Shown: positions 11,022 to 19,633 of the stretch, piece after piece | How positions within the stretch are numbered: the first letter of the stretch is position 1 | Layout of the letters: each line of letters opens with the position of its first letter | Source: Actinomycetospora succinea | GTDB lineage: Bacteria > Actinomycetota > Actinomycetes > Mycobacteriales > Pseudonocardiaceae | NCBI RefSeq assembly: GCF_004363095.1 | Contig: NZ_SNYO01000008.1 | Span: forward strand, 1-64,000 | DNA length: 64,000 nt | Reading direction: 5' to 3' | Notes under the pieces: generated by a model | Databases searched by the model: none | What the model saw: only the letters and a program-made list of their open reading frames with translations | Told to the model about the DNA's origin: nothing | Program-made: the position numbers and the translations under genes

Positions 11022-11573
11022 TCAGCCGCTCGCGGCGCCCGGTTCGTCCAGCGCCGCGCAGATCCGCGCCAGCGTGACGCCCCGCGCGGCGAGCAGGGGC
11101 ATCGCGCGCCCCGTCTCGGTGTGCAGCATCCCGAGCAGGACGTGCTCGCTGCCGATCGAGCGGTCGCCGCGCCGGATCGCCTCGCGCAGCGCGAGCTCGA
11201 GGACCTTCTTGGCGCCGCGGTCGAAGGGGATGTGACCCCAGCGCCGCCCGCGGCCCCGCCCGGCCCGCGTGCTCTCCAACGCGCCCGGGCCGAAGGCGTC
11301 CTCGACGCGCTCGCGGACCTCGTCGAGGTCGATCCCGACGCTCGCCAGCGCCGCGCGGTCGGGGAGGTCGGGCCCGGGGGCGCCGAGCTCGGCCTCGACC
11401 ACGGCCCGCGTGACGCCCCGGGCGGCGAGCAGCGCGGCCGCGCGGGTGTCGGTCGCCCGGCACAGGCCGAGCAGCAGGTGCTCGCTACCGATGCGGTCGG
11501 CGGCGCGCTCGCGGGCGTCCTCCTGGGCGAGCACCACCACCCGCCGCGCCGGCTCGGTGAATCGTTCGAACAC
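11022..11573 (-). CDS. Clp N-terminal domain protein
   Basis: A 183-residue protein made of two Clp-N repeats (about 1-70, MFERFTEPARRVVVLAQEDARE..., and 110-180, FDRGAKKVLELALREAIRRGDRSIGSEHVLLGML). It has no AAA+ ATPase domain. It resembles the substrate- or adaptor-binding head of ClpC and may bind Clp substrates or adaptors, but no role is established. A gene for a small HTH protein lies 12 bp upstream, forming a two-gene operon driven by the leaderless promoter at 11809-11837. Confidence 0.85.
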   Translation of the reverse strand: MFERFTEPARRVVVLAQEDARERAADRIGSEHLLLGLCRATDTRAAALLAARGVTRAVVEAELGAPGPDLPDRAALASVGIDLDEVRERVEDAFGPGALESTRAGRGRGRRWGHIPFDRGAKKVLELALREAIRRGDRSIGSEHVLLGMLHTETGRAMPLLAARGVTLARICAALDEPGAASG

Positions 11574-11585
11574 GTCGACCTCCCG

Positions 11586-11801
11586 TCACGCGATGTCGCG
11601 GCGGTACTTCTTGTGCACCGCCTGCCTGCTGACCGACAGGCCCTCGGCGATCGCCTGCCACGACCAGCCCTGGTCGCGCGCGTTGCGCACCTGCAGCTCC
11701 TCCAGGGACTCGAGGAGCGTGCGCAGCGACGCCACCGCCGCGAGCCCGGTCGCCGGGTCGCGCGAGGACGCCGCCGCCGCCACCGCCGTCGCATCAGCCA
11801 T
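11586..11801 (-). CDS. small helix-turn-helix protein partnered with the Clp-N gene
   Basis: A 71-residue protein ending in a sigma-region-4-like helix-turn-helix (WSWQAIAEGLSVSRQAVHKKYRRDI). An Ala-rich N-terminal helix comes first. The ATG at 11801 is chosen over the one at 11837 because a near-perfect promoter ends 7 bases before it, giving a leaderless mRNA. The palindrome across the -10 box suggests that this protein, or another regulator, represses the pair. Autoregulation is inference. Confidence 0.75.
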   Translation of the reverse strand: MADATAVAAAASSRDPATGLAAVASLRTLLESLEELQVRNARDQGWSWQAIAEGLSVSRQAVHKKYRRDIA

Positions 11802-11805
11802 GCGT

Positions 11806-11837
11806 GTCAATCTAGGTTGACGCCACGCGTCTGTCAT
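11806..11837 (-). promoter_or_regulatory. leaderless promoter with overlapping palindromic operator
   Basis: Read on the minus strand: -35 ATGACA (11832-11837), a 17-bp spacer, -10 TAGATT (11809-11814), 7 bases, then ATG at 11801. The 16-bp near-palindrome GTCAACCTAGATTGAC (11806-11821) covers the -10 box. This is the best-formed promoter seen in the window. Confidence 0.7.
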
Positions 11838-11859
11838 CCGGAGTTGGCGTCCCGACCGC

Positions 11860-12726
11860 TCAGACCGTGATCGCCTCCGTGGGCGCGTCCGGGGCGGGCA
11901 CGACCGGCGGCGGGGTCGTCGCGTGGCGCACGGCCCAGGCCAGGACGTAGTCGGCGATCTCCTCCCAGCCCGGCGCGGCCGGCAGGAGGTGCGGCTTGCT
12001 GCCGAACTCGACGACCTCGGTGATCGTCTTCTCGGCCCGGTAGTGCGCCGCGTTCGACCACTGCACCTTCGGCGGCATGATGTTGTCGCAGCTCCCGCCG
12101 ACGAAGAGCAGCGGCGCCCGGTCCTCGTTCCCGTAGTTCACCCAGGTGCCCTGGTGGCCCGGCGTCAGGTTCGCCAGCGCGCTCTCGAACAGGATGCCGC
12201 CCGACACCGGCACGGCGTAGCGCTCGTAGAGGGCGCGGGCCTGCTCCTCGGGGAAGGTGTTGGTGAACGCGTAGTTCCAGTGCTCGAAGTCGTAGCGGAT
12301 CGCCCGGTGGCGGTTCGCCGGGTTCTTCAGCACCGGGAACGTGGCCTTGACCTGCGACAGCGGGATCACCGGCACGCCCTCGGTCGGCGCCGAGTTCAGC
12401 GCGACGCCGGCGGCGCCGAAGCCGTGGTCCAGCAGGATCTGGGTGAACGCGCCGCCCGCCGAGTGCCCGATGATGATCGGCGGGGAGGACAGCCCGCGCA
12501 GGATCTCCTCGAGGTGCTCGACGATCGCGGGGATCGTGAGGGCCTCGACGGGGGAGGGGTCGGCGTTGAGCGACTCGACCTCGGCCTCGAAGCCCGGGTA
12601 GGCCGGGGCGATCACCCGGTAGCCCTTCGCCTCGTAGTGGGCGACCCACTGCTCCCAGGAGCGCGGGGTCACCCAGAAGCCGTGGACCAGGACGATGGTG
12701 TCGGGGGTGCGGGCAGCGTGGGTCAT
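11860..12726 (-). CDS. alpha/beta-fold hydrolase
   Basis: A 288-residue soluble hydrolase. The oxyanion region HGFWVTPRSWE is near residue 15, the nucleophile elbow GHSAGG near 90, and a C-terminal His near FGSKPHLLPA. The family covers esterases, haloperoxidase-like enzymes and others, so the substrate is unknown. An AraC-type regulator is transcribed divergently 143 bp away and may control it. Confidence 0.82.
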   Translation of the reverse strand: MTHAARTPDTIVLVHGFWVTPRSWEQWVAHYEAKGYRVIAPAYPGFEAEVESLNADPSPVEALTIPAIVEHLEEILRGLSSPPIIIGHSAGGAFTQILLDHGFGAAGVALNSAPTEGVPVIPLSQVKATFPVLKNPANRHRAIRYDFEHWNYAFTNTFPEEQARALYERYAVPVSGGILFESALANLTPGHQGTWVNYGNEDRAPLLFVGGSCDNIMPPKVQWSNAAHYRAEKTITEVVEFGSKPHLLPAAPGWEEIADYVLAWAVRHATTPPPVVPAPDAPTEAITV

Positions 12727-12855
12727 CGGTCGGACTCCTCGATCGGCCTAGAGTGTGATCACCGTAGGTAGACCGTCGATGTCGGAGTTGCCCGACGGTG
12801 CGCGGTTCTTGCCCCAGGATGCGCTCGGAGCCTTGGTATCGGCGCGGCTCGTCTC

Positions 12856-12861
12856 TACGCT
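12856..12861 (+). promoter_or_regulatory. -10 element of the leaderless AraC gene
   Basis: TACGCT followed by 8 bases and the ATG at 12870. Confidence 0.45.
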
Positions 12862-12869
12862 GAGTCACC

Positions 12870-13805
12870 ATGCTGGTGCTCGACTCCCGGGACGCCCCGG
12901 CGGCCGAGCGCGCCGAGCTCGTCACGACGCTGATGGCCGAGACGAGCGCCGCCACCGTCACGCTCGCGCCGCACCCCGACCTCCACGCGCGCATGGACCT
13001 CTGGCAGCTCGGCCGCCTCCCGCTGTTCCGCAGCGAGTCGTCGGGGATGGCGATGTCCCGCGACCGTCGCCGCGCCCGCCGCGACGAGGCGCCGATCGTC
13101 GCGCTCGCGGTCCAGGAGCGCAGCACCGCCAGGCACGAGCAGTTCGGCCACCAGCAGACGGTCGCCCCGGGCCGGCTGATGCTGGTCGACCTCACGGCGC
13201 CGTTCGCGTTCTCGTGGGCGACGTCGGGGGCGTCGCGGGCGCTCCAGGTGCCGCTGGACGCGCTCGGCCTCCCGACGGAGGTCATCCGGGACGCGGCGCC
13301 CCGCCTCGACGCGAGCCCGCTCGCGGGGCTCGTCAGCCGCCACGTCGTCGACCTCTTCGCCGCGGCCGACCGCCTCGAGGCCGGCGAGCAGGCGGCGGCC
13401 GTCGGGGCGGCGAGCATCGACCTCGTCCGCGCGCTGATCGCCTCGACGCAGGGCGACCGGGTCGCCCGGCCACTCCACCACGAGACGCTGCTCGCGCAGA
13501 TCCACGAGTACCTCCGGCAGCGGCTGCGTGACCCCGACCTCGGCCCCGACGAGATCGCCGCGGTCCACAACATCTCCCGCCGCCAGCTCTACGAGCTCTT
13601 CGCCCGGGCGGGCAGCAGCCTCGAGCAGACGATCATCGGGCGGCGCCTCGAGGCCGCCCACGACGAGCTCGGCCGGCCCGGCGCCCGGCACAAGGCGATC
13701 GCGACCGTGGCGCACGAATGGGGCTTCCGCGACGCCGCGCACTTCAGCCGCCGGTTCAAGGACGCCTTCGGCATGACGCCGCGGGAGCGGCGGGCGAGCG
13801 CCTAG
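12870..13805 (+). CDS. AraC/XylS-family regulator
   Basis: A 311-residue regulator. An N-terminal AraC-binding-like domain (about 1-190) carries the RHEQFGHQQTVAPGRLMLVDL segment. A C-terminal pair of helix-turn-helix motifs (about 210-308) ends with HFSRRFKDAFGMTPRERR, the AraC family signature. It is divergent from the alpha/beta hydrolase gene, the likely target. It ends with a 4-bp convergent overlap with the Usp gene. Start chosen by the TACGCT box 8 bases upstream. Confidence 0.88.
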   Translation: MLVLDSRDAPAAERAELVTTLMAETSAATVTLAPHPDLHARMDLWQLGRLPLFRSESSGMAMSRDRRRARRDEAPIVALAVQERSTARHEQFGHQQTVAPGRLMLVDLTAPFAFSWATSGASRALQVPLDALGLPTEVIRDAAPRLDASPLAGLVSRHVVDLFAAADRLEAGEQAAAVGAASIDLVRALIASTQGDRVARPLHHETLLAQIHEYLRQRLRDPDLGPDEIAAVHNISRRQLYELFARAGSSLEQTIIGRRLEAAHDELGRPGARHKAIATVAHEWGFRDAAHFSRRFKDAFGMTPRERRASA

Positions 13806-14608
13806 GCCAGCGTCGTCGTCCCGGGCGTGAGCACGACGGGCACCGGGGCCCCGCGGACGATCGCGCCGCCCGGGTCGCCGAGCAGCACACGCGTGGCGGT
13901 GCCGGCCGCGTTGGCGCCGACGACGAGGATCTCGCCGTCGTCCCAGCCGATGCTCTCCACCGCCTCCTCGACGCTCGCCCCGGCGACCGCGAGGGTCTCG
14001 GCGTCGGTGACCCCGAGCTCGGTGAGCGCCGCGCGCTGGGCGGCGACCATCTGCTCGCGCCACTGCTCGACGACGACCTCCTCGGCGTGCAGGCCCGCCT
14101 CCGGCGGCACGGTCGGCCCGCGCTGGGGGCCGAACGAGGCGACGCGCAGCGACGCCCCGGTGCGGCGGGAGAGGTCGACGGCCGTGGCGAGCACCCGGGA
14201 GGCGTGGCGGCCGCCGCCCCACGCGCACGTCACGCGCGTGACCGGGCCGTCGTGGACGGCGTCGTCACCGACCAGCGCCACCGGGACGTCCGCCGAGCGG
14301 GCGAGGCGCGCGCCGACCGAGCCCGGGCCGGGCGGCGCGTCGCCGAGCACGATCACGCCCGCCTGGTGCGCGTGGGCCGCGCGGGCGAGGCCGCCGGGGA
14401 TCGAGCGGTCCTCGACGACCGTCGTCTCGACGTCGACGCCGTCGATGCCGTCCACGACCGGCGCGGGGTCCGGCGCGGCGTCCTCGCCGGGCGAGGTCAC
14501 CGTGCACACGACGACCGGGCCCCCGAGCGCGCGGGCCAGGCGGGCACCGAGCACGAGGGCCCCGGCGCCGGTGTCGCTCCCGGGCACGCGGCCGACCAGC
14601 ACGGTCAC
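13802..14608 (-). CDS. universal stress protein family protein
   Basis: A 268-residue protein with two UspA-like units in tandem. The second ends in the ATP-type loop GANAAGTATRVLLGDPGGAIVRGAPVPVVL. The first ends similarly with GDAPPGPGSVGARLARSADVPVALVG. It is soluble and probably nucleotide-binding. The GTG start at 14608 overlaps the permease stop (GTGA), so it is translationally coupled to that transporter. Usp proteins coupled to APC transporters often modulate them; that is inference here. Confidence 0.82.
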   Translation of the reverse strand: MTVLVGRVPGSDTGAGALVLGARLARALGGPVVVCTVTSPGEDAAPDPAPVVDGIDGVDVETTVVEDRSIPGGLARAAHAHQAGVIVLGDAPPGPGSVGARLARSADVPVALVGDDAVHDGPVTRVTCAWGGGRHASRVLATAVDLSRRTGASLRVASFGPQRGPTVPPEAGLHAEEVVVEQWREQMVAAQRAALTELGVTDAETLAVAGASVEEAVESIGWDDGEILVVGANAAGTATRVLLGDPGGAIVRGAPVPVVLTPGTTTLA

Positions 14609-16056
14609 GACGACTCCTCCTCGGATGTCTCCTGCGCCGACGCGCGCAGACGCGAGTGGCGCGCGCCGTAGAACGCCCAGAACACGAGCGCGACGCCCAG
14701 CCAGAGCACGAACACGATCAGCGTGATCCACTGCAGCCCGGAGATGAGGTAGACGCAGGCGGCGATCGAGAGGATCGGCGTCACCGGGTAGCCCGGCACC
14801 CTGAACCCGCGCGGCAGGTCGGGCGCGGTGCGGCGCAGCACCATGACGCCGATCGAGACCACCGAGAACGCCACCAGCGTGCCCACGCTGACCAGGTCGG
14901 CGAGCACGTCGAGCGGGATCAGGCCCGCGAGGATCGCGACGGCGACGCCGACGATGACCGTGGTCGGGACCGGGGTCAGCGTGCGGGGGTTCACCCGCGA
15001 GAGCAGGGGCGGGAGCATCCCGTCGCGGCTCATCGAGAACAGGATGCGCGACTGCGCGTACATCGTCACCAGCGTGACGCTGAAGATCGAGATGACGGCG
15101 CCGGCGGCGACGACGATGCCCGGCCACGCGGACCCGGTGACCTCGCCCATGATCGCGGCGAGCCCGGCCTCCTGGCCCTCGAACTCGTTCCAGGGCTGGG
15201 CGCCGACCGCCGACACGGCGACGAGCAGGTAGATCGCGGTGACGGTGACCAGCGCGAGCATGAGGGCCCGGGGGAGCGTGCGTCGCGGGTCGCGGACCTC
15301 CTCGCCGGCCGTCGACACCGCGTCGAGGCCGATGAACGAGAAGAACACCGTCCCCGCCGCCGCGCCTACGCCGCCGAAGCCGAGCGGGGTGAACTCCGCG
15401 AAGTTGTCGACGTTGAACGCCGTGAACGCGATGCCCACGAACAGCAGCAGCACGCCGAGCTTGATGATGACCATGACGGCGTTGACCCGGGCGGACTCGC
15501 TGACGCCGCGGATGAGCAGCAGCGTGCAGAGCACCACGAGGATCACGGCCGGCAGGTTGAACACGCCGCCCGCGCCCGGCGCGCCGGACAGCGCGTCGGG
15601 GAACCGGATGCCGATCGTGGCCTCGAGCAGGGCGTTGAGGTACTCCGACCAGCCCACCGCCACCGCGGCCGACGACACGAGGTACTCGAGGATCAGGCAG
15701 GCGGCCACGGCCATCGCCGCCGCCTCGCCGAGGGTGGCGTAGGCGTAGGAGTACGACGAGCCCGACACCGGCACCGCCGAGGCCAGCTCGGCGTAGCAGA
15801 GCGCGGTGAGACCCGCGGTGATCGCCGCGATGACGAAGGACAGGACCACCGCGGGCCCGGCCTCCGGGGTGGCCTCCGAGAGCACGAAGAAGATGCCGGT
15901 GCCGACCGTGGACCCGATGCCGATGGCCGCGAGCTGGCCGAGGCCCATCGACCTCTTGAGGTCGCCGCCCTCACGCCCGGCGTCGGCCCCGGTCTCGGCG
16001 GCCATCGCGGTCACCGGTTTGCGGCGCAGCCAGGCCGTACGGTCAGGTCCGGGCAC
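14605..16056 (-). CDS. APC-superfamily amino acid permease
   Basis: A 483-residue, about 12-helix amino acid transporter of the cationic amino acid type. The conserved GLGQLAAIGIGSTVGTGIFFVLSEA in helix 1 binds substrate in the family. Other typical segments are YAELASAVPVSGSSYSYAY and the loop GLDAVSTAGEEVRDPRRTLPRA. The substrate is not identifiable. A Usp-domain gene overlaps its 3' end by 4 bp. An internal ATG at residue 18 (14 residues before the conserved MGLGQL) is an alternative start. Confidence 0.9.
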   Translation of the reverse strand: MPGPDRTAWLRRKPVTAMAAETGADAGREGGDLKRSMGLGQLAAIGIGSTVGTGIFFVLSEATPEAGPAVVLSFVIAAITAGLTALCYAELASAVPVSGSSYSYAYATLGEAAAMAVAACLILEYLVSSAAVAVGWSEYLNALLEATIGIRFPDALSGAPGAGGVFNLPAVILVVLCTLLLIRGVSESARVNAVMVIIKLGVLLLFVGIAFTAFNVDNFAEFTPLGFGGVGAAAGTVFFSFIGLDAVSTAGEEVRDPRRTLPRALMLALVTVTAIYLLVAVSAVGAQPWNEFEGQEAGLAAIMGEVTGSAWPGIVVAAGAVISIFSVTLVTMYAQSRILFSMSRDGMLPPLLSRVNPRTLTPVPTTVIVGVAVAILAGLIPLDVLADLVSVGTLVAFSVVSIGVMVLRRTAPDLPRGFRVPGYPVTPILSIAACVYLISGLQWITLIVFVLWLGVALVFWAFYGARHSRLRASAQETSEEESS

Positions 16057-16117
16057 AGGTTCCCCCTCGAGGTTGCTGCGTTCGTGTCCCCTCGCCCTCG
16101 AGCGGGTGATCGGGAGC

Positions 16118-17500
16118 CTAACCCGTCGGTTCCTTCACGGGCGCTTGACTCGTCCGGCGACCGACCGACAGCGCGACGACGGCGGCCACGACCGTCACGA
16201 TCCCGACGACCCAGAGCCCGGCGCGCTGGCTGCCGGTGAGGTCGGCGAGCCCGCCCGTGATGTACGGGGCGGCGAACCCGGAGATGTTGCCCAGCGAGTT
16301 GATCAGAGCGATGCCACCGGCGGCGGCCGCGCCGGTGAGGAACTGCGAGGGCAGGGGCCAGAACGTCGGCAGGGCGGCGCAGGTGCCCACCGCGCAGACC
16401 GTGACCGCGGCCATCGCCGAGTACGGGTCCTCGAGGTAGAGCGCGATCGGGATGGCGACCCCGCCGAGGATCATCGGCAGCGCGAGCCACCAGCGCCGTC
16501 CGCGCTCGCCGGCGAGGAAGCCTCCGTCCGTGCGGGACGCGGCCCGGTCGGCGGCGCGGCTCCACACCACCATCCCGATCGCCGCGACGACGTAGGGGAT
16601 CGAGGTGACCATGCCCTTGTCGATCGTGCTGAGCTTGGTGCCGAACTGCTGCTCGAAGTCCGAGACGATCGTCGGCAGGAAGAAGCCGAGCGCGTAGAGC
16701 CCGTAGGTGACGCCGAAGTAGACGAAGGCGAGCGCGAGGATCCGCGGCGCGGTGAGCGCCCGGCGCAGCGGCCAGTGGTCGGCCGCCTCCACCTGCGCGG
16801 CCTCGGCGTCGAGGCGCCGGCGCAGCCAGGAGCGCTCGTCCTCGGTGAGCCAGCGGGCCTGCTCGGGCCGGTCGGTGAGCGCGAAGAAGGTCACGATGCC
16901 GAGCAGGATCGCCGGGATCCCCTCGAACAGGAACATGACCCGCCAGCCCGTCAGGCCGAACAGGCCGTCGCCCGCGGAGATGATCAGCGCGCTGACCGTC
17001 GAGCCGACCGCCGTCGAGATCGGCACCGCGACCATGAACCAGCCGACGGCGCGGGCCCGGTACTCGGCCGGGAACCAGAAGGTCAGATACAGGATGATCC
17101 CGGGGAAGAAGCCGGCCTCGGCCACGCCGAGCAGGAACCGCAGGATGATCAGCACCGTGGCGTTCGGGGCGAACGCCATGATCGACGCGACGATCCCCCA
17201 GGACACGAGGATGCGGGTGATCCACCGCCGCGCGCCGAAGCGGTGCAGCGCCAGGTTGCTGGGCACCTCGAGCAGCAGGTAGCCGATGAAGAAGATGCCC
17301 GAGGCGAGCCCGAACATCGTCGCCGTCAGGCCCAGTTCCTTGTTCATGCCGTTGGGCCCGGCGAAGCCGATGTTGACGCGGTCGAGGTAGTTGACGAAGT
17401 AGAGGACCCCGAGCAGGGGCATCAACCGCCAGGCGACCTTGCGGAGCGCCCGGCGTCCGACGTCACTGTCCGTGCTTGATCCGCTCGTCTCCGTCGACAC
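16118..17500 (-). CDS. MFS transporter, anion:cation symporter type
   Basis: A 460-residue, 12-helix transporter of the ACS branch of the major facilitator superfamily (relatives move phthalate, tartrate, glucarate and other organic anions). The helix 1 motif LYFVNYLDRVNIGFAG and FLLGVAEAGFFPGIILYLTFWFP are characteristic. Helices 6 and 7 are separated by a cytoplasmic loop around 205-240. The gene stands alone; no catabolic enzyme is adjacent to suggest the substrate. Confidence 0.9.
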   Translation of the reverse strand: MSTETSGSSTDSDVGRRALRKVAWRLMPLLGVLYFVNYLDRVNIGFAGPNGMNKELGLTATMFGLASGIFFIGYLLLEVPSNLALHRFGARRWITRILVSWGIVASIMAFAPNATVLIILRFLLGVAEAGFFPGIILYLTFWFPAEYRARAVGWFMVAVPISTAVGSTVSALIISAGDGLFGLTGWRVMFLFEGIPAILLGIVTFFALTDRPEQARWLTEDERSWLRRRLDAEAAQVEAADHWPLRRALTAPRILALAFVYFGVTYGLYALGFFLPTIVSDFEQQFGTKLSTIDKGMVTSIPYVVAAIGMVVWSRAADRAASRTDGGFLAGERGRRWWLALPMILGGVAIPIALYLEDPYSAMAAVTVCAVGTCAALPTFWPLPSQFLTGAAAAGGIALINSLGNISGFAAPYITGGLADLTGSQRAGLWVVGIVTVVAAVVALSVGRRTSQAPVKEPTG

Positions 17501-17553
17501 CCGTTCAGTGGACCAGGTGAGTCAGGTCCCTGTGAAGTGCCGAGGAGAGAGTG

Positions 17554-18408
17554 TCAGCCGCAGCTGCGCAGCGCCGAGACGTCCGGGGAGCCGCCGCGCT
17601 CGAACGAGATGTGCACGTGGTCCTCGTGGTTGGCCGTGGCGCCGCCGCGGTCCTCCATCTTCTTCCAGCCGGACCCGGTGTTGATCCGCTGGTTCCAGAT
17701 GACGTACTCGACGCCGAGGTCGCCCTTGTTCTCGACCATGCAGTCGGCGATCGCGTCGCCGCTGGTGGTCATGAAGTCGAGCGCGTAGCCGCCGGGGTGG
17801 TCGGACTGCCCGCCGCGGCTGCCGACGCCGAGGACGTCGTGGCCGGGGAAGACGCACTCCATGGCGTTGCCGACCTCCTGCACGGAGTCGGCCACGCCGC
17901 CGTAGGAGCCCGAGGCGCCGCAGTTCGTCACCGAGGCGGTGCGCTCCTGCTCGGCGGCGGCCTGCTGGACGCGCTGCTGCTCGGCCTCGCGGGCCTGCGC
18001 CTCGCGCGCGGTCGCGGCGTCGGCGGCGCGGTCGCGCTCGGTGGCCTTGATGAGGTCGGCCGAGGCGGCACTCGTGCCGGGCCCGCTGACCGGGGCGACG
18101 GCGGCGCGCGGGCCGGTCGAGCTGGACGTGTCCGCGAGCGCGGCACCCTGCGCGGAGAGCTCGAGCGTCGCCGAGGCGTCCTGGGTGTCCTGGTCGGGCA
18201 GGGCGATGACGGCCGGCCCGACCAGCGCGAGCGCGCTGCCGGTCAGGCCCGCGGCCACCGCGCCGTGCCGGATCGCGGAGCGACCGGCGGAACGGTGCCG
18301 GGAGGCACCGCGGACGGCGCCCTCGGGCATGACGAACGGGACGGTACGGGGCTCGCGGCGCTGTCCTTCGTGCGCGTCACGGCCCCTGGGGGAGCGTTGC
18401 CGTGTCAC
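17554..18408 (-). CDS. secreted protein with C-terminal M15/ARB_07466-like domain
   Basis: A 284-residue exported protein. A basic N-terminus is followed by a hydrophobic segment (about residues 45-70) that should act as signal or anchor. A charged, Ala/Glu/Gln-rich coiled coil follows (about 110-160). The C-terminal domain contains SDHPGGYALDFM and HEDHVHISF, an HxxxxxxxD...HxH pattern as in zinc D-Ala-D-Ala peptidases. This suggests cell-wall binding or hydrolysis, unproven. The GTG at 18408 is chosen because GGAAGG lies 6 bases before it; the frame is open further upstream but without a ribosome site. Confidence 0.75.
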   Translation of the reverse strand: MTRQRSPRGRDAHEGQRREPRTVPFVMPEGAVRGASRHRSAGRSAIRHGAVAAGLTGSALALVGPAVIALPDQDTQDASATLELSAQGAALADTSSSTGPRAAVAPVSGPGTSAASADLIKATERDRAADAATAREAQAREAEQQRVQQAAAEQERTASVTNCGASGSYGGVADSVQEVGNAMECVFPGHDVLGVGSRGGQSDHPGGYALDFMTTSGDAIADCMVENKGDLGVEYVIWNQRINTGSGWKKMEDRGGATANHEDHVHISFERGGSPDVSALRSCG

Positions 18409-18611
18409 GTGCTGCCTTCCGGTCACGGAACGGCCTGGCGACACCGTCGGGGTCGGTCGTCGCCTCGGGGATGAGTCGGACACCGGTGGGGGAGCCGTGA
18501 CCTTCTCGTGACCGTTCCGTGAGCGACAGTAGACGAACCGGACGTCGGAGATCGGTCAGGTTGCCTCGGTGACGACGGGCGGGACGCACCGCGCGGTCGG
18601 CGGTCACGGGT

Positions 18612-18633
18612 CGGTCACGGTGCGCGGTGACCG
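18612..18633 (-). terminator. possible terminator hairpin after the renalase-like gene
   Basis: CGGTCAC / GTGACCG, a 7-bp stem with an 8-base loop, 17 bp downstream of the stop at 18650. The surrounding 18409-18649 spacer holds further CGGTCACGG copies and no gene. Confidence 0.35.
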
Positions 18634-18649
18634 GTGCCCGGCCGACCGC

Positions 18650-19633
18650 TCAGCAGACGACGCGTGTCGCGATCGCCCGGCCCAGCAGGGTGCCGGAGCG
18701 CCAGGCCGTCTCGACCTTCGGGCTGCCCCAGGCGTCGCCGCAGAGCCCGACGAGGTCGTCGGTGAGCGCGAACTCCTCCTCGCGCGGCTGCGCCGGGCTG
18801 GCGAACGACCACCGGTGGGCGTGCGTCCAGGCCGGCGCGTCGTCCAGGTCGAGCAGCTCGGTGACCGCGGCGACCACGGGCGCGACCGCGCCGTCGGGGT
18901 CGTCGAGGTGGCGGCGCGCCCGCTCGGCCGTGGTGTGCGCGACGAGCACCGGCGCGCCGTCGCCGCGGCGGTCGCCGTCGTCGGCGAGGAGGTCCACGTC
19001 CGGGTGGCCGTTGACGAACGCCGCGGGGAACCGTTCCCAGCTGCGATGCCCGTAGCCGAGCGCGACCGAGATCACCGGGTTCCAGTCCCGGTCGGCGACC
19101 AGCGGCGCGGCGCGCAGCGCGGGGTGCAGCAGGCGCGCGGCCTGGGAATCGGGCATGGCCAGGGCCACGGCGAGCGCGGGGGCGCCGTCGACCGCGGGGC
19201 CGGGCTCGACCGCGGTGACCGTGTGCCCGGTGCTCACGGTGACGTCCTCGGCGAGGTCGGCGACCAGCGAGCGCAGCCCGCCCGGCGCGCACCAGCGTTG
19301 CGGGCCGGCCTTCGACGACCAGGACCCGTCCTCGTCGCGGCTGGCCAGGGTGTCGGTCCACGGGCGGGCGAGCCCGCGGCGCTCCCAGCCGTCGACGACC
19401 GCGGCGAACTCGTCGTCGCGCACGGTGAAGTACGCGGCGCCGAGGTCGACGACGTGCGCGGATCCTTCGGGAGCGTCGGGCAGCGGCCTGCTCGCCATCC
19501 GCCCGCCCACGCGGTGCGAGCGCTCCAGCACCCGCGCGGGCACCCCGGCCGCGACCAGCGCCCGCGCGCACGCGACCCCGCTGATCCCGCCGCCGACGAC
19601 GAGCACCTCGTTGCGCAGCTGGGGGGTGCTCAT
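18650..19633 (-). CDS. FAD-dependent amine oxidase/renalase-like protein
   Basis: A 327-residue flavoprotein with an N-terminal Rossmann loop VLVVGGGISGVACARAL (about 10-26). A dinucleotide-binding Arg-rich continuation (RSHRVGGRMASR) follows, with the C-terminal FAD segment LVGLCGDAWGSPKVETAWRSGTLLG. This is the renalase/amine oxidase architecture (NAD(P)H alpha-anomer or amine oxidation). The substrate is unknown. It is the last gene of a four-gene operon, with an ATGA overlap to the preceding CNNM gene. Confidence 0.84.
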   Translation of the reverse strand: MSTPQLRNEVLVVGGGISGVACARALVAAGVPARVLERSHRVGGRMASRPLPDAPEGSAHVVDLGAAYFTVRDDEFAAVVDGWERRGLARPWTDTLASRDEDGSWSSKAGPQRWCAPGGLRSLVADLAEDVTVSTGHTVTAVEPGPAVDGAPALAVALAMPDSQAARLLHPALRAAPLVADRDWNPVISVALGYGHRSWERFPAAFVNGHPDVDLLADDGDRRGDGAPVLVAHTTAERARRHLDDPDGAVAPVVAAVTELLDLDDAPAWTHAHRWSFASPAQPREEEFALTDDLVGLCGDAWGSPKVETAWRSGTLLGRAIATRVVC

